Positions 45,241 through 55,132 of a stretch of DNA of 64,000 nt are shown here, piece after piece (within the stretch, counting starts at the first letter, position 1; every line of letters begins with the position of its first letter). Under the pieces are notes generated by a model. It saw only the letters and a list, made by a program, of their open reading frames with translations. It made no database searches and was not told the origin of the DNA. The DNA is from Scytonema hofmannii PCC 7110. GTDB taxonomy: Bacteria; Cyanobacteriota; Cyanobacteriia; Cyanobacteriales; Nostocaceae. Position numbers and translations under genes: made by a program. The stretch lies in NCBI RefSeq assembly GCF_000346485.2, contig NZ_KQ976354.1:9940341-10004340 (forward strand). Direction: 5' to 3'.

Positions 45241-46950
45241 ATGCACAAAATTGTTAAATCTCATTTAAAAACATTCGTTGAAGAGTATGAACTCCACAGC
45301 TATAAGGAGGATAAACAGTTTGAATATTTCGTCAATTTTTGTCTTGCATCCAAATCTTTTTCTGGCAGAATTAACCCTAAAGATATTACGACATATGAAG
45401 ATGATGCTGGCATTGATGGCATCTTTTTCTTGATTGATGGTGATTTAGTTGTCACATTAGAAGATGCTAATGTAATTTTTTCAGGTCATAGGAGGAATTT
45501 AGAAGTAGAGGTAGTTTTTACTCAGATTAAGACTTCAGAGGGTTTTGAAAAGAAGGAAATAGCAAACTTTAGTGATGGTGTTTTTGATTTTCTTTCAGAT
45601 ACACCAGCTTTACCTCAAGGTGAATTTATTAAAGAATCAAAAGAAATTTTTGATTTGATAGTTGAAAATGTTAATAAGATTAAAGAAGGTAAGCCAAGAT
45701 CTTCAATGTATTATTGCACTAGTGGAGTATGGGAAGAAAAAAAAGAATTGGAAGGTATTTTTTCTAATGCAAAGAGAAAAATAGAAAAGAGCGGCTATTT
45801 TAGAGATGTATTTGTATCGCCTATAGATAGAGATAAATTAATAAAAATATGGACAGTTACACAGCAACCTGTTGAAGCTACAGTAAAGGTTAAAGGTTAT
45901 ATACCATTTGAAAAAATTAGAGATGTAAGTGAAGCATATCTTGCAATTATTCCTGCTAAAAATTTTGTGGAATCTGTTTTGCTGGGTGAAGATGACCGTA
46001 TTCGTGCTGGAATCTTTGATGAAAATGTTCGCTCATTTCTTGGCGAAGACAACGATGTAAACTCTAAAATTATCAAAACTTTAAAATCAGATGATATTAG
46101 AGATAGATTCGCCATTTTAAATAATGGAGTTACAGTTGTATCTCCTGATGTAAGAGTGCAAAGTGATTCGATTAGTATGTACAACTATCAGATAGTCAAT
46201 GGATGTCAAACAAGCCATGTTCTATTTAGAAATAGACAATTGCTTGATGAAAATACTATGTTAACTGTCAAAGTAATTGAAGCGGAACATCCTGATGTAG
46301 TCAATCAGATAGTAGAAGCAACAAATAACCAAAGTTATGTAGCTGATGAAAAATTTCTATCCTTAAAAGATAAAGCCAAAAGTGTAGAGGTTTATTTCAA
46401 TACTTGCAATGAAGAAGTTGATAACGATTCTAGAATTTATTTTGAAAGGAGAGAAAAACAATATGCTGGTTTAGGAGTTCAAGATGCAAAAATTTTTGAT
46501 ATAAGAACTGTAGCTAGAGCTTTTGCTGCAATGTTTCTAGATATTCCGCATACTTCAGCAAGCTATCCTACACAGATTTTTACTCAATCTGAAAGTAGAC
46601 TTTTTGCTGACGATCAACATGAGATAACCTACTACTGTTCAACTTTAGCTTTATACAAATTTAATTCTTTATTTAATAGTAAAAAGTTGCCAGGTGATTT
46701 TGGCAAGTATAAATGGCATACCCTAATGCTTCTAAAATATGTTATTAACAAAAATGAGAAACTTCACCCAATGAATTCAAAGAAAATAGAAAAGTATTGT
46801 GAACGAATAATTGATAGACTAAAAGCACCAAACAAAGATTGTTTAAAGTATTACAAAGAATGTGAGGATATTATCACTAAAGCAGGTCTTGTAACTAAAG
46901 ATAGACTCAAAAGAAGTTTGTATACAAATGAGCTAAAGCAGTTAATTTAA
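45241..46950 (+). CDS. AIPR-family abortive phage infection protein
   Basis: A 569-residue cytosolic protein. The central AIPR domain is visible from about residue 255: IFDENVRSFLGEDNDVNSKI, then FAILNNGVTVVSPDV and YQIVNGCQTSHVLF (about 318), then VVNQIVEATNNQSYV. The N-terminal third contains a predicted nuclease-like alpha/beta region (GIDGIFFLIDGD, then VVFTQIKTSEGFEKKE, with D...Q-x-K spacing like PD-(D/E)XK folds). Family members are tied to phage abortive infection. It has its own ribosome binding site (AAAGAGG) and stands 48 bp after the insertion sequence, which may affect its promoter. Confidence 0.85.
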   Translation: MHKIVKSHLKTFVEEYELHSYKEDKQFEYFVNFCLASKSFSGRINPKDITTYEDDAGIDGIFFLIDGDLVVTLEDANVIFSGHRRNLEVEVVFTQIKTSEGFEKKEIANFSDGVFDFLSDTPALPQGEFIKESKEIFDLIVENVNKIKEGKPRSSMYYCTSGVWEEKKELEGIFSNAKRKIEKSGYFRDVFVSPIDRDKLIKIWTVTQQPVEATVKVKGYIPFEKIRDVSEAYLAIIPAKNFVESVLLGEDDRIRAGIFDENVRSFLGEDNDVNSKIIKTLKSDDIRDRFAILNNGVTVVSPDVRVQSDSISMYNYQIVNGCQTSHVLFRNRQLLDENTMLTVKVIEAEHPDVVNQIVEATNNQSYVADEKFLSLKDKAKSVEVYFNTCNEEVDNDSRIYFERREKQYAGLGVQDAKIFDIRTVARAFAAMFLDIPHTSASYPTQIFTQSESRLFADDQHEITYYCSTLALYKFNSLFNSKKLPGDFGKYKWHTLMLLKYVINKNEKLHPMNSKKIEKYCERIIDRLKAPNKDCLKYYKECEDIITKAGLVTKDRLKRSLYTNELKQLI

Positions 46951-47316
46951 TTGTGAATTTACTGCGATCACACTCCATCCCTCAGACTAACAGTGCGATC
47001 GCTCTACGGTAGATACATATAATTGCACCAGAACCAGATAAAGTGCAAGCATTTCAGCACGGCAGTCCGTGAGTCCGGCGTATTACAAAATTTTACAACG
47101 AGGTGTGCAAGTTGTACAGCAAAATGGTACTCAACGAGTGCAATGGCGATCTTCGCCTGCCTTTAAGCAAAGCTTATCGCACTCCCATCCCTTAAACTTT
47201 GCATTCACTGACTTTTCAATATGGCAAATGAAGTTTATTCTTCTACAAGTAGTTTAATGTACTAGACTGGGCTTTTACTTATTATAAAATTGTAATCTTA
47301 AAAAAATTAGTTAAAA
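46951..47316. other. Intergenic with the right copy of the flanking repeats
   Basis: Two HIP1-like sites, then GTGAGTCCGGCGTAT (47069-47083) and a 36-bp sequence also found at 43608-43643. No gene seen. The two flanking genes converge here, and I see no clear terminator. Confidence 0.55.
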
Positions 47317-49098
47317 TTAAGTTGCATTATTAGTATTAGAAGAATTATCTATATCTATATTGTAAATCATCTTAGCTCTAATTTTATTTAATTTACTATT
47401 TTTTCCTAATCTCCGAATAGCTTGTTCTAAATTTTGAGATGCTGGTAAACCCCAAGATAAAAGCTTTCTAACCCATAAATATAAATCAGGATGGCCTTCT
47501 TGAAGCCATTGGCAGTATTCATCAACAGTACACTTATTTAAAAAATCAATATTTGCTTTCAAATTAAAGGATATTGACTCAGATTTACTCTCATTTATAT
47601 TTTTTAAAGCTGTAGTAATATCTAATGTATGTAGATATTCATTCTTTTTATCTTCCAGATATGATTCTAAGTCCGGATATTTACACAACCTAGTTCTTAA
47701 GGCATTCAAATCATTAAAATAATGTATTCCTAAATTTTTTAAATTGTGTTCTAATAAAAGCTTTTCGTAGTGAGAAATATTCAATTCCGTCATTGATGCC
47801 AATTGTTCGATCTGTTCAAATTGAGAAAAACTTAAATCAAGACAATAATTATCAAGGAAAGCAATAATTTGGTTGTTCATCTCTTGTTCAGTATCTGCAA
47901 AGGAACTATAGTAAGTTTTACCAAGACTAGACATTTTTTCAAGAATTGGTTTTTTTTGCTCTTCTTGATTAAGAATATTACCTTTTTTAAGAAAATTCTC
48001 CGAGTCCAATAACGATGTTTCAACCATCTGGCTCATTTGTGCATCAATTTCTATAGAATTATAGCCTAGATAGGAAAATACCTGAAGTTTTTGTATTTCT
48101 TGAGCGAAAGTCTCATTGTTTTCTAACGAAGAGTTTGTCACTGATAAAAAAGTATCTATACTAATAGAAAATTTTTTACAAAACTCGGTATCGTATTTTG
48201 CTAATTTCATAATAATACTATTAATTATAACTTGATTACGTAAACTGGTTTCCCAACTTTCCATTAAGGGAATTAGCTCATCAAGAAACCATTTAGTTTT
48301 GCGTATAACTCGAATATTGTTTGTGCTAGCTCTTAAAAAGACTTCTTTAATTACTTCTATATCGTAACTATCTTTATCTTTAAATATAAAATTCAAGTTT
48401 TCTTCCACCGTAGGGTTGAGTTTACATTCTCTATCAATTACTTTTTCTCGATATTGATTTAAAAGAGTTTTTGATTTTTCATTCAAAAACTCCTCATTAT
48501 AAATGAGTATCGTTTTACAATGAATATTTTGAGATAAGTACTCAACAAATCCTAATAATTCTTCTAGTGAAATATTGGCGCTTCTTTCCAGATCGTCAAT
48601 GCATACGATTGAATCTTTATTAAGATGCATATGAAAAAGTACATCAAGTACCAAATCACCAAATGCAAATATTAATGAGCCTGCTACTGGAATGGAAGAA
48701 TGACCTGGTAATACTAAGTCTAATTTTGGAGTTTTTTCTAATCTTAGAGAATTACGACTTACCCATTCAACAAACTTAGCTATTTGTTTATTTAAAAACT
48801 TTGTAATTGATTCAAAACCTTGAGATCGTTGGTTATTAATTGTGGCGATCTCTTTAGAATTGGCCAACATTCGTGATTTTAATTGTTCAATTGAAGAAAT
48901 GCCAAAAACAGAACCATACAAATAATACTCTTTTTTATGTTTATTCAATAAATTTTGTACTAAATAGGTTTTTCCGATACCCCAATTTCCCTTAATTGCT
49001 AAAACTTTATCATTTTCATTACACAAAAATCTCTTAAGAATTCTTTCCGCTTCTTCTCGACTGACTCCTACATTTGTAGTATTCAAAATTCCAGACAT
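47317..49098 (-). CDS. KAP-type P-loop NTPase, probably defence-related
   Basis: 593 residues from the ATG at 49098 (MSGILNTTNVGVSREEAERI); an upstream alternative start at 49128 adds ten. Walker A is GNWGIGKTYL (residues 37-46) and Walker B is SIVCIDDLERS (about 162-172), followed by LEELLGFVEYLSQ and the YNEEFL sensor region as in KAP/STAND-like NTPases. A weak hydrophobic stretch (GSLIFAFGDLVLDVLF) between them may be a membrane insertion, common in KAP proteins. The C-terminal 300 residues are helical and unrecognised; they may hold a sensor. It converges with the AIPR gene and precedes a restriction locus, so a phage-defence role is inferred. Confidence 0.78.
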   Translation of the reverse strand: MSGILNTTNVGVSREEAERILKRFLCNENDKVLAIKGNWGIGKTYLVQNLLNKHKKEYYLYGSVFGISSIEQLKSRMLANSKEIATINNQRSQGFESITKFLNKQIAKFVEWVSRNSLRLEKTPKLDLVLPGHSSIPVAGSLIFAFGDLVLDVLFHMHLNKDSIVCIDDLERSANISLEELLGFVEYLSQNIHCKTILIYNEEFLNEKSKTLLNQYREKVIDRECKLNPTVEENLNFIFKDKDSYDIEVIKEVFLRASTNNIRVIRKTKWFLDELIPLMESWETSLRNQVIINSIIMKLAKYDTEFCKKFSISIDTFLSVTNSSLENNETFAQEIQKLQVFSYLGYNSIEIDAQMSQMVETSLLDSENFLKKGNILNQEEQKKPILEKMSSLGKTYYSSFADTEQEMNNQIIAFLDNYCLDLSFSQFEQIEQLASMTELNISHYEKLLLEHNLKNLGIHYFNDLNALRTRLCKYPDLESYLEDKKNEYLHTLDITTALKNINESKSESISFNLKANIDFLNKCTVDEYCQWLQEGHPDLYLWVRKLLSWGLPASQNLEQAIRRLGKNSKLNKIRAKMIYNIDIDNSSNTNNAT

Positions 49099-49170
49099 AA
49101 TTTTTCTAACCTTTATTCTGTACGTCAATTTTTACCATTTTACTGATGCTATTTATGTCATCGCACTTCC

Positions 49171-51221
49171 TCACGCCGCCCAATCCTTGCACAACAACTC
49201 TGCCTGCTGTAGCACGGTTAGCGTCGCCTTCTCCTGCTTATCTGGTGGGTAGCCGTACTTCCTCAACAGTCGCTTAACCGTTGTCCTTAACCTAGCCCGG
49301 ACGCTTTCTTTTACCGTCCAATCAATAGTGACGCTACGGCGGATGGTTTGTACGAGTTCGCGGGCAATGCTCTTAAGTGTTTCATCTCCCAAAACTGCAA
49401 CTGCACTATCATTAACTTCCAGGGCATCATAAAACGCGAGTTCATCCTCAGTTAACCCCAAATCCTCACCCCGCTTGTACGCTTCCCGCATCTCCCGTGC
49501 TAGGTCAATGAGTTCTGCAATCACCTGTGCAGCTTCAATGGCACGATTTTGGTAGCGGCGGACTGTTTGCTCTAACATTTGGGCAAAGGAGCGAGACTGT
49601 ACCAAGTTGCGACGGGAACGGGTTTTGATTTCGTCGTTAATTAACTTTTGTAACAATTCCAGTGCTAGGTTGCGAGTTGGCAAACCCCGCACTTCTTCTA
49701 AAAATTCATCTGAGAGAATGGAGATATCGGGATTCTTTAATCCAGCAGCAGCGAAAATATCCACCACTGCATCGGATGCCACTGCCTTGGAGACAATTTG
49801 CCGGATAGCGGTGTCTAAATCCTCCGGGCTTCTCCCCCCGCTGGCGGTATGTTTGGCAAAGGCAGCGCGGATGGCTTGGAAGAAACCCACTTCATCCCGA
49901 ATGCTTATGGCTTCATCACTGGAACTGCACAGGGCAAAAGCTTTCGCCAGTTCGTTGACTGCTTTCATGTAGCGTTGCTTGCCGTCATCCTGTCCTAGTA
50001 TATAGTCCATTGCAACGGGAATGACCGTAACCCGTTGGGATGGAGTCCCTGTAAAAAACTGCTGGTAATCAAAGCCGTGAAACAGCCCTTTTACCACTTC
50101 GGACTTTTCCAACATCATGGCAATAACTTCTTCTTGAGGAATGCCCGTTTGACTTCTATCGCCTTCGGTATAATCTTTGAGGGCTTTCTTGAGTTGCTCG
50201 GCAATGCCCAGGTAATCTACCACCAAACCACCCGGTTTATCCTTAAACACCCGGTTAACTCTGGCGATCGCTTGCATTAACCCGTGACCTTGCATGGGTT
50301 TATCTATATATATAGTATGCATCGCCGGGGCATCAAATCCCGTAAGCCACATATCCCGCACGATAACCAGTTTGATGGAGTGGGCTGGGTTTTTAAACCG
50401 CTTTGCCATTGCCCTGCGCCTGGAAGTGGAGCGGATGTGCTGCTGCCAATCGGGACCATCAGCTGCCGAACCCGTCATCACGACTTTGAGGGTTCCTTTG
50501 TCATCATCGAGGTCGTGCCACTCAGGACGCAGTTGGATAATAGCGTTGTACAGGTCTACACAGATTTGGCGGCTCATGCAAACAATCGTGGCTTTGCCGT
50601 CAATAATCTCCTGACGCCGTTCAAAGTGCTCTACTATATCGCGAGCCACTTGAGCAATGCGTTTTTGAGCACCCACCAGTGCTACCTCGCCCATTTGGTT
50701 TTTAACTTCTCCTTGGTGGATTGTTCCTCTTCCTCGGTGACTTCTTCAAAATCTGGGTCAATTTTTGGGCGTTCTGATTCTTCTAGTTCTAGTTTGGCAA
50801 GTCGTCCTTCATAGTAAATGCGAACCGTGGCTTCATCTTCCACCGCCCTTTGAATATCGTAAATATCAATATATTCCCCAAATACAGCAGTGGTATTTTT
50901 ATCAGTTTTTTCTATAGGAGTTCCGGTAAAACCAATAAACAAGGCATTGGGCAACGCATCTCGTAAGTATTTAGCAAAGCCATAGGAAATGTATGCTTCT
51001 TCTTCGTCCTTGCTTTTGACCACCCGTGCCGCAAGTCCGTATTGGGAACGGTGGGCTTCATCAGCAATAAACACAATGTTACGGCGGGAGGACAGTTCTC
51101 CGTACTCCCCTCCCCGTTCCTTGGGTGCAATGTCAGGAGCGTGGATGGAGGTGTAGCCGAGTTGTTCAAACCATTCCAGGGTGGCGGCTTCGACATCAGA
51201 TTCTGTGAGTTTTGCTGTCAT
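49171..51221 (-). pseudogene. hsdR: Type I restriction enzyme R subunit, deleted and frameshifted
   Basis: The 5' part (51221-50682) starts normally with [20 protein letters not shown] and reaches HAPDIAP, then jumps to [20 protein letters not shown] with DEAHRSQYG, so roughly 300-350 residues are missing: the PD-(D/E)XK nuclease and helicase motif I. The frame then stops at 50682 after KLKTKWAR; the remainder ([41 protein letters not shown] motif VI, helical C-terminus to CKDWAA) follows in another frame. Both lesions destroy ATP-driven translocation and cutting. Confidence 0.88.
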
Positions 51222-52426
51222 TGAGGCACATTAAAAGCTAAAGTTGTCAAGATAATTTCACGGTTAACATCATCTGGATGATGAAGCACACATCGAAATC
51301 CAGTTTCGCAATTATAAGGAAGAACCCTTTTGAAGCTTGTATGAGCCTTGATAACCTCTGGAATCTTTTGAACTACTGCTGAAAAGTCTTTGTTCCTGTT
51401 AAATATCAGTAGTGCAGTTTTTGTATCTCGCCATGAAGTATAGCCAAGTAGTTGCTCAAGAGTTTCCTTTAATTTTTCTTCTCCGCCCCAAAATTTACAT
51501 TCTGCTATGAAAATATTCTTACCATCTACACGAATTAAGATATCTGTTTTACCGTTAAAATTAAAAGTTTCTCCTGTTGCTTGACCCTCATACTGTCCAT
51601 TAAGTTGAACGAGGAAATGTTGCCGAATGTCCTCTTCTCCCATACCCCTAAATGCTTGAGGACTTCTTTCCATTACCATTACCATGTTAAAAATTACAGA
51701 TAAAATGTGTTCGTACTCCTGCATCTCCACTGTTGGTTCAGGAACATAAGGTGCCGCACTCGTAGAAGGTCGAGAAATAGGAACTTTTCTACGCACTGTT
51801 GGAACAACATACGTTTTTGGCGCATTTTCCCTTCGTCTTAGGGGAAACCCAAAGGTTGCTACTAAACCCCGATCCTTAAGAAATTTTTGTCGGCGCGTTT
51901 CAATTCGCTCTTTTGCTTTGAGTCGTACTGAATCGTTAAATGAAGAAATATCTTGAGTTATCCAATCAAGATGCCGCTGAATTTGGGCTAAATCTCTTTT
52001 AAAAACTGACTCAACTGCTTTGGCATTGTGATCTGTTCGCTGATATTTCAGTATAAGCTCACCTTGAATAATGAATGCATAGGGTTTAGAAGTTTCACTA
52101 GTAGATGGTTCGTACCTGAATAACTCTGCTTTTCCTTCAAACGGTACAAAAAAGGAGATTTCTGTAGCAGGAACAGAAATATTTCTACCATAATCATTCA
52201 CTTGTTGTTGGGTTTCGGAGTAATCAGCCTCTATCTCCTTCTCAAGTAGTTGGGGAACTGCAAGTTTGAATTTCTGCTCAAAGTAATCGCACCAATCATC
52301 TATGCCCGTATTAAGCAAAGAGTTTTCATTTAGACTGTTTATTTCCGACAGCATATCCTGAAGATGATTTTGTAAGAAAAAATACAAAGAATCTTCAGAA
52401 AATAAGGGTATTACGGATTCATTCAT
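51218..52426 (-). CDS. PD-(D/E)XK nuclease-like protein within the restriction locus
   Basis: A 402-residue protein, intact. The C-terminal third has the restriction-endonuclease-like core: [20 protein letters not shown] with Asp (about 294) and ExK (about 307-309), then [20 protein letters not shown]. The N-terminal two thirds are helical with [16 protein letters not shown] and no known domain. The start overlaps the hsdS stop by four bases and the end overlaps the hsdR start, so it belonged to the operon. It is the only gene of the locus without visible damage and may act independently as a nuclease or sensor. Confidence 0.75.
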   Translation of the reverse strand: MNESVIPLFSEDSLYFFLQNHLQDMLSEINSLNENSLLNTGIDDWCDYFEQKFKLAVPQLLEKEIEADYSETQQQVNDYGRNISVPATEISFFVPFEGKAELFRYEPSTSETSKPYAFIIQGELILKYQRTDHNAKAVESVFKRDLAQIQRHLDWITQDISSFNDSVRLKAKERIETRRQKFLKDRGLVATFGFPLRRRENAPKTYVVPTVRRKVPISRPSTSAAPYVPEPTVEMQEYEHILSVIFNMVMVMERSPQAFRGMGEEDIRQHFLVQLNGQYEGQATGETFNFNGKTDILIRVDGKNIFIAECKFWGGEEKLKETLEQLLGYTSWRDTKTALLIFNRNKDFSAVVQKIPEVIKAHTSFKRVLPYNCETGFRCVLHHPDDVNREIILTTLAFNVPQ

Positions 52427-53229
52427 GCTGCTATCTCCACAAATTTTGCTACATTTTTTACATGAATTTCACCTGATAGAAGTTTGCCGAGTAGGATATC
52501 GCGGATGTTGGCGAGAGTTTCACATTGCTTATCATTTTCCCAACATTTTAGAAACATTGGCATAACCAAAGTTTCAAATGCTTCGACAACAGATGTTGGT
52601 GAAACAACTACAGGAAGGCTATGCACATGATTTCGATTTAGTGTTGGTACTGCCGAACCAGCATTAAAAGTTTCAAATTCAAGTCTCTGTAGCAGGTGAT
52701 AAGCGTGAATTGGGCGTGAATTGCAAAACTCTTTAACCCACAATGAAGTGTTTAAAGGCCAAAAATCCTCATGTACAAAGAAAACCTTTCCAAGAAGACC
52801 GCTTCTTCCTGTGGTAACTTCTGGTCCTTTGACTTTGTATTCAGCATGAGTTCCTGATGGTCCACTTGCAGCAATAATTGGATACTTTCCAGAAGTGCGT
52901 TGAGATGTAGGTAAGTCAAATCCTCTTTGCAAAATCAGTAGGTAGGCTCGACGACCTACCTTCCACCCCTTTGGAACCATTCCCAAAACCGAATCCTCAA
53001 ACTCATTAGGAAACAGTTCAGCCGTTGCAGCATCCATCCCGGCTGGCTGTCGTCCTTCCACAAGAGCGCGAACGGGATCGAAATCCATAAACCAGGACTT
53101 GAATATTGCCCGTGCCATTGCTTCCAACGTCCGGTTCATCTCCCGGTTCAGTTCGATTTTGTCATCAAGGGTGCCGAGAATGTGTGCGATCGCTTTCTGT
53201 TTGGAAAGAGGGGGAAGTTCGATCTGCAC
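52423..53229 (-). pseudogene. hsdS: Type I restriction specificity subunit, C-terminal half
   Basis: 268 residues, beginning inside the central conserved region (LPPLSKQKAIAHILGTLDDK, LEAMARAIFKSWF) and covering the second target-recognition domain and the distal conserved helix (ETLANIRDILLGKLLSGEI). The first recognition domain is absent: the frame opens at a GTG with unrelated DNA upstream. Natural half-subunits that dimerise exist, but with no hsdM in sight and a broken hsdR this is probably a deletion product. Confidence 0.8.
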
Positions 53230-53338
53230 GAATACTCAATATACGTAAGTGCTTTATGGGTGAGAGCATCGCTTTCGTTAGTTCAATGCTGAAGGAGCGC
53301 GATCGCTCTGGTTCTACAAAGCAAGTCGCTGCTTCATT

Positions 53339-54523
53339 CTATTTCTTTATGTAAATCTTATTAGGGTGCATATTCTCAAAGTAGGCGATCGCAGCTTCAC
53401 CAAATGCTTTGACCGCCGCTGCACCTACTGCAGGTTGAACCAGTCCTCCGATAACGGGTATAAAACCTGCAATTGTACCGCCCGCTCTAGCAAGTAACTG
53501 CCCGCCACCTGCTGCAATAATTGCAGCAGCAAGCGCCCCCGCTCCTCCTGCAGCAATGATATCGACATCGTAGATTTGAGCAATACGGGTTACCACGGCA
53601 GCCTGTACGACAGTGAGACTCGCATTAAAAACACCCGCACCAACAACAGGAATACTACCTGCTACACCAGTGGCAGCCCCACCCCCCATCAATGGCACGA
53701 CTTGTTCGGGTTGAGGTAAGTCATCATACTCTATGCTCTCGACAGTCCAATCATCTTTTTCCGTTACAGGCTCAAAAGTCCAACAACCTTCCGTGGTTTC
53801 TTCAACCACCTCAGTATTAGCAACTGTGTTAAAGTCCTCAACCCAAGCTTCTGCTTCACTCGGTGATTCAGGACTTTCCACTAAAACCAACCGACCTTCC
53901 TTGTACGCCTGCCGCAATGCTATAGCCTCAGCTACAATTCGCTGTGCTGTCAACCCTTCCTCATCCATCATCTTTTGCAAAGTCGTTCCCGTGCGATCGC
54001 CTGTTTCGTGAATGGGTGGAATTTGGCAATAGCGCCCCCCATTCTTCGTCCGCCGCCAAATGCTCGGTTGTTCTGGTTTTGGTTCTCTAGGCTGTTGCTG
54101 CTTGGCAATCAGGTCCCGCACTGTTTGTTGGTTAATTTCTGGTGCAGAGAGTAGTTGGTCGATAACGCTTTGGTACTTTTTAGGATTATTTGCCAAACGG
54201 AAGAGCGTTGCTGGTTCGATTTTGGCTAAATCTTCACTTGAAAAGTGCTTGAATGCCTCAGCTACTTTCAAGTACTTCCGGTCTTCATTCTTCCAACCGT
54301 ACTGCTTAAGAAGCTTTTTATACTCTCTTTTGGATAAGTGCTCTTTCTGTTGGGCAAGCATCATGGCATGAGTCAGGATGTTTTGGGTTGCCCAAGAGAG
54401 TCCATCAAAGGAATCATCAGGGGTTTCTGGGGCTATGGCATTGGCTTGGGCAAAGATGTACTGGTTAAGTTCTCGTTGAGCAAGAATTTGTTCGTTTGGT
54501 GCAAAGGCTTGAAATTGTGGCAT
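53339..54523 (-). CDS. DUF697-like membrane protein with central acidic region
   Basis: 394 residues from the ATG at 54523 (MPQFQAFAPNEQILAQRELN); the frame runs 44 codons further upstream but without similarity. N-terminal helical region to about residue 160, a middle part with DRTGTTLQKMMDEEGLTAQR and an acidic stretch, and a C-terminal part (MGGGAATGVAGSIPVVGAG, VVTRIAQIYDVDI, FIPVIGGLVQPAVGAAAVKA) resembling DUF697 hydrophobic segments. Function unknown. Fragments of the same family lie at 56310 and 63374, so it belongs to a repeatedly copied family. It is divergent from the HTH gene at 54748. Confidence 0.72.
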   Translation of the reverse strand: MPQFQAFAPNEQILAQRELNQYIFAQANAIAPETPDDSFDGLSWATQNILTHAMMLAQQKEHLSKREYKKLLKQYGWKNEDRKYLKVAEAFKHFSSEDLAKIEPATLFRLANNPKKYQSVIDQLLSAPEINQQTVRDLIAKQQQPREPKPEQPSIWRRTKNGGRYCQIPPIHETGDRTGTTLQKMMDEEGLTAQRIVAEAIALRQAYKEGRLVLVESPESPSEAEAWVEDFNTVANTEVVEETTEGCWTFEPVTEKDDWTVESIEYDDLPQPEQVVPLMGGGAATGVAGSIPVVGAGVFNASLTVVQAAVVTRIAQIYDVDIIAAGGAGALAAAIIAAGGGQLLARAGGTIAGFIPVIGGLVQPAVGAAAVKAFGEAAIAYFENMHPNKIYIKK

Positions 54524-54747
54524 TATAGGATTTGATTTAGGTTTTGTTGAAGGCGATCGCATTTTGATTGGTATCAGAGCGATCGCCTTTGTTTTTTGGC
54601 AAATTTTATTTGCTCTTTTTCTTATCATTGTACGCTTTAGTGCATACGAATACAAGTTTCAAGCATAATTTATTTATATAAAAACTGTTATTATTTGTCT
54701 TTCCACCAAAATTGTGTTAAATTGTGTCCATCAGTACGATAGGAGGC

Positions 54748-55029
54748 ATGAAAAAGATTTACTGTCGCCTAGCCGTGTTGATGGCAGAAAAAGACCCCCA
54801 GTTGTCTCAAAGACAACTCTCAAGAGAAACAGGACTGGATATCACAACCATCAACCGCTTATTTACAAACAAGTTCAGTCGAGTAGATGTAACTACCATA
54901 GAAGTCCTGTGTAACTATTTTGGTAAGGATGTAGGTGATTTACTACAAATGAGGCAACCTGAGGATATTCCGCAAAGAAGAACCAGAAAGCGTGCTAAAT
55001 CAGAGCCATCTTCAGAAGAGGCAGCTTAA
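54748..55029 (+). CDS. Small HTH transcriptional regulator (Cro/CI-like)
   Basis: 93 residues. The helix-turn-helix is clear: LSQRQLSRETGLDITTINRL followed by VDVTTIEVLCNYFGKDVGDL, the YozG/HTH_26-type layout in which a short protein is mostly one XRE domain. The C-terminus is basic (RRTRKRAKSE). The start is ambiguous: AGGAGG stands only one base before the ATG at 54748, too close for normal use, so ATG 54780 (MAEKDPQLSQ) or GTG 54724 may be the real start. Divergent from the DUF697-like gene, which it may regulate. Confidence 0.8.
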   Translation: MKKIYCRLAVLMAEKDPQLSQRQLSRETGLDITTINRLFTNKFSRVDVTTIEVLCNYFGKDVGDLLQMRQPEDIPQRRTRKRAKSEPSSEEAA

Positions 55030-55132
55030 TTTAATCGCGAGATGGATAAAATTGGAGGGGTGATATGTCAGAGATCAATCCTGCTACGGCGACTATCCAA
55101 GCGAAGTATCGTACTCTTGGAGCCAGTTAAAA

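Noticed and set aside
53230-53338. Continuation of hsdS upstream of its GTG
   Set aside because: No frame in this gap shows the first target-recognition domain; the sequence contains a HIP1 site and stops in all minus frames.
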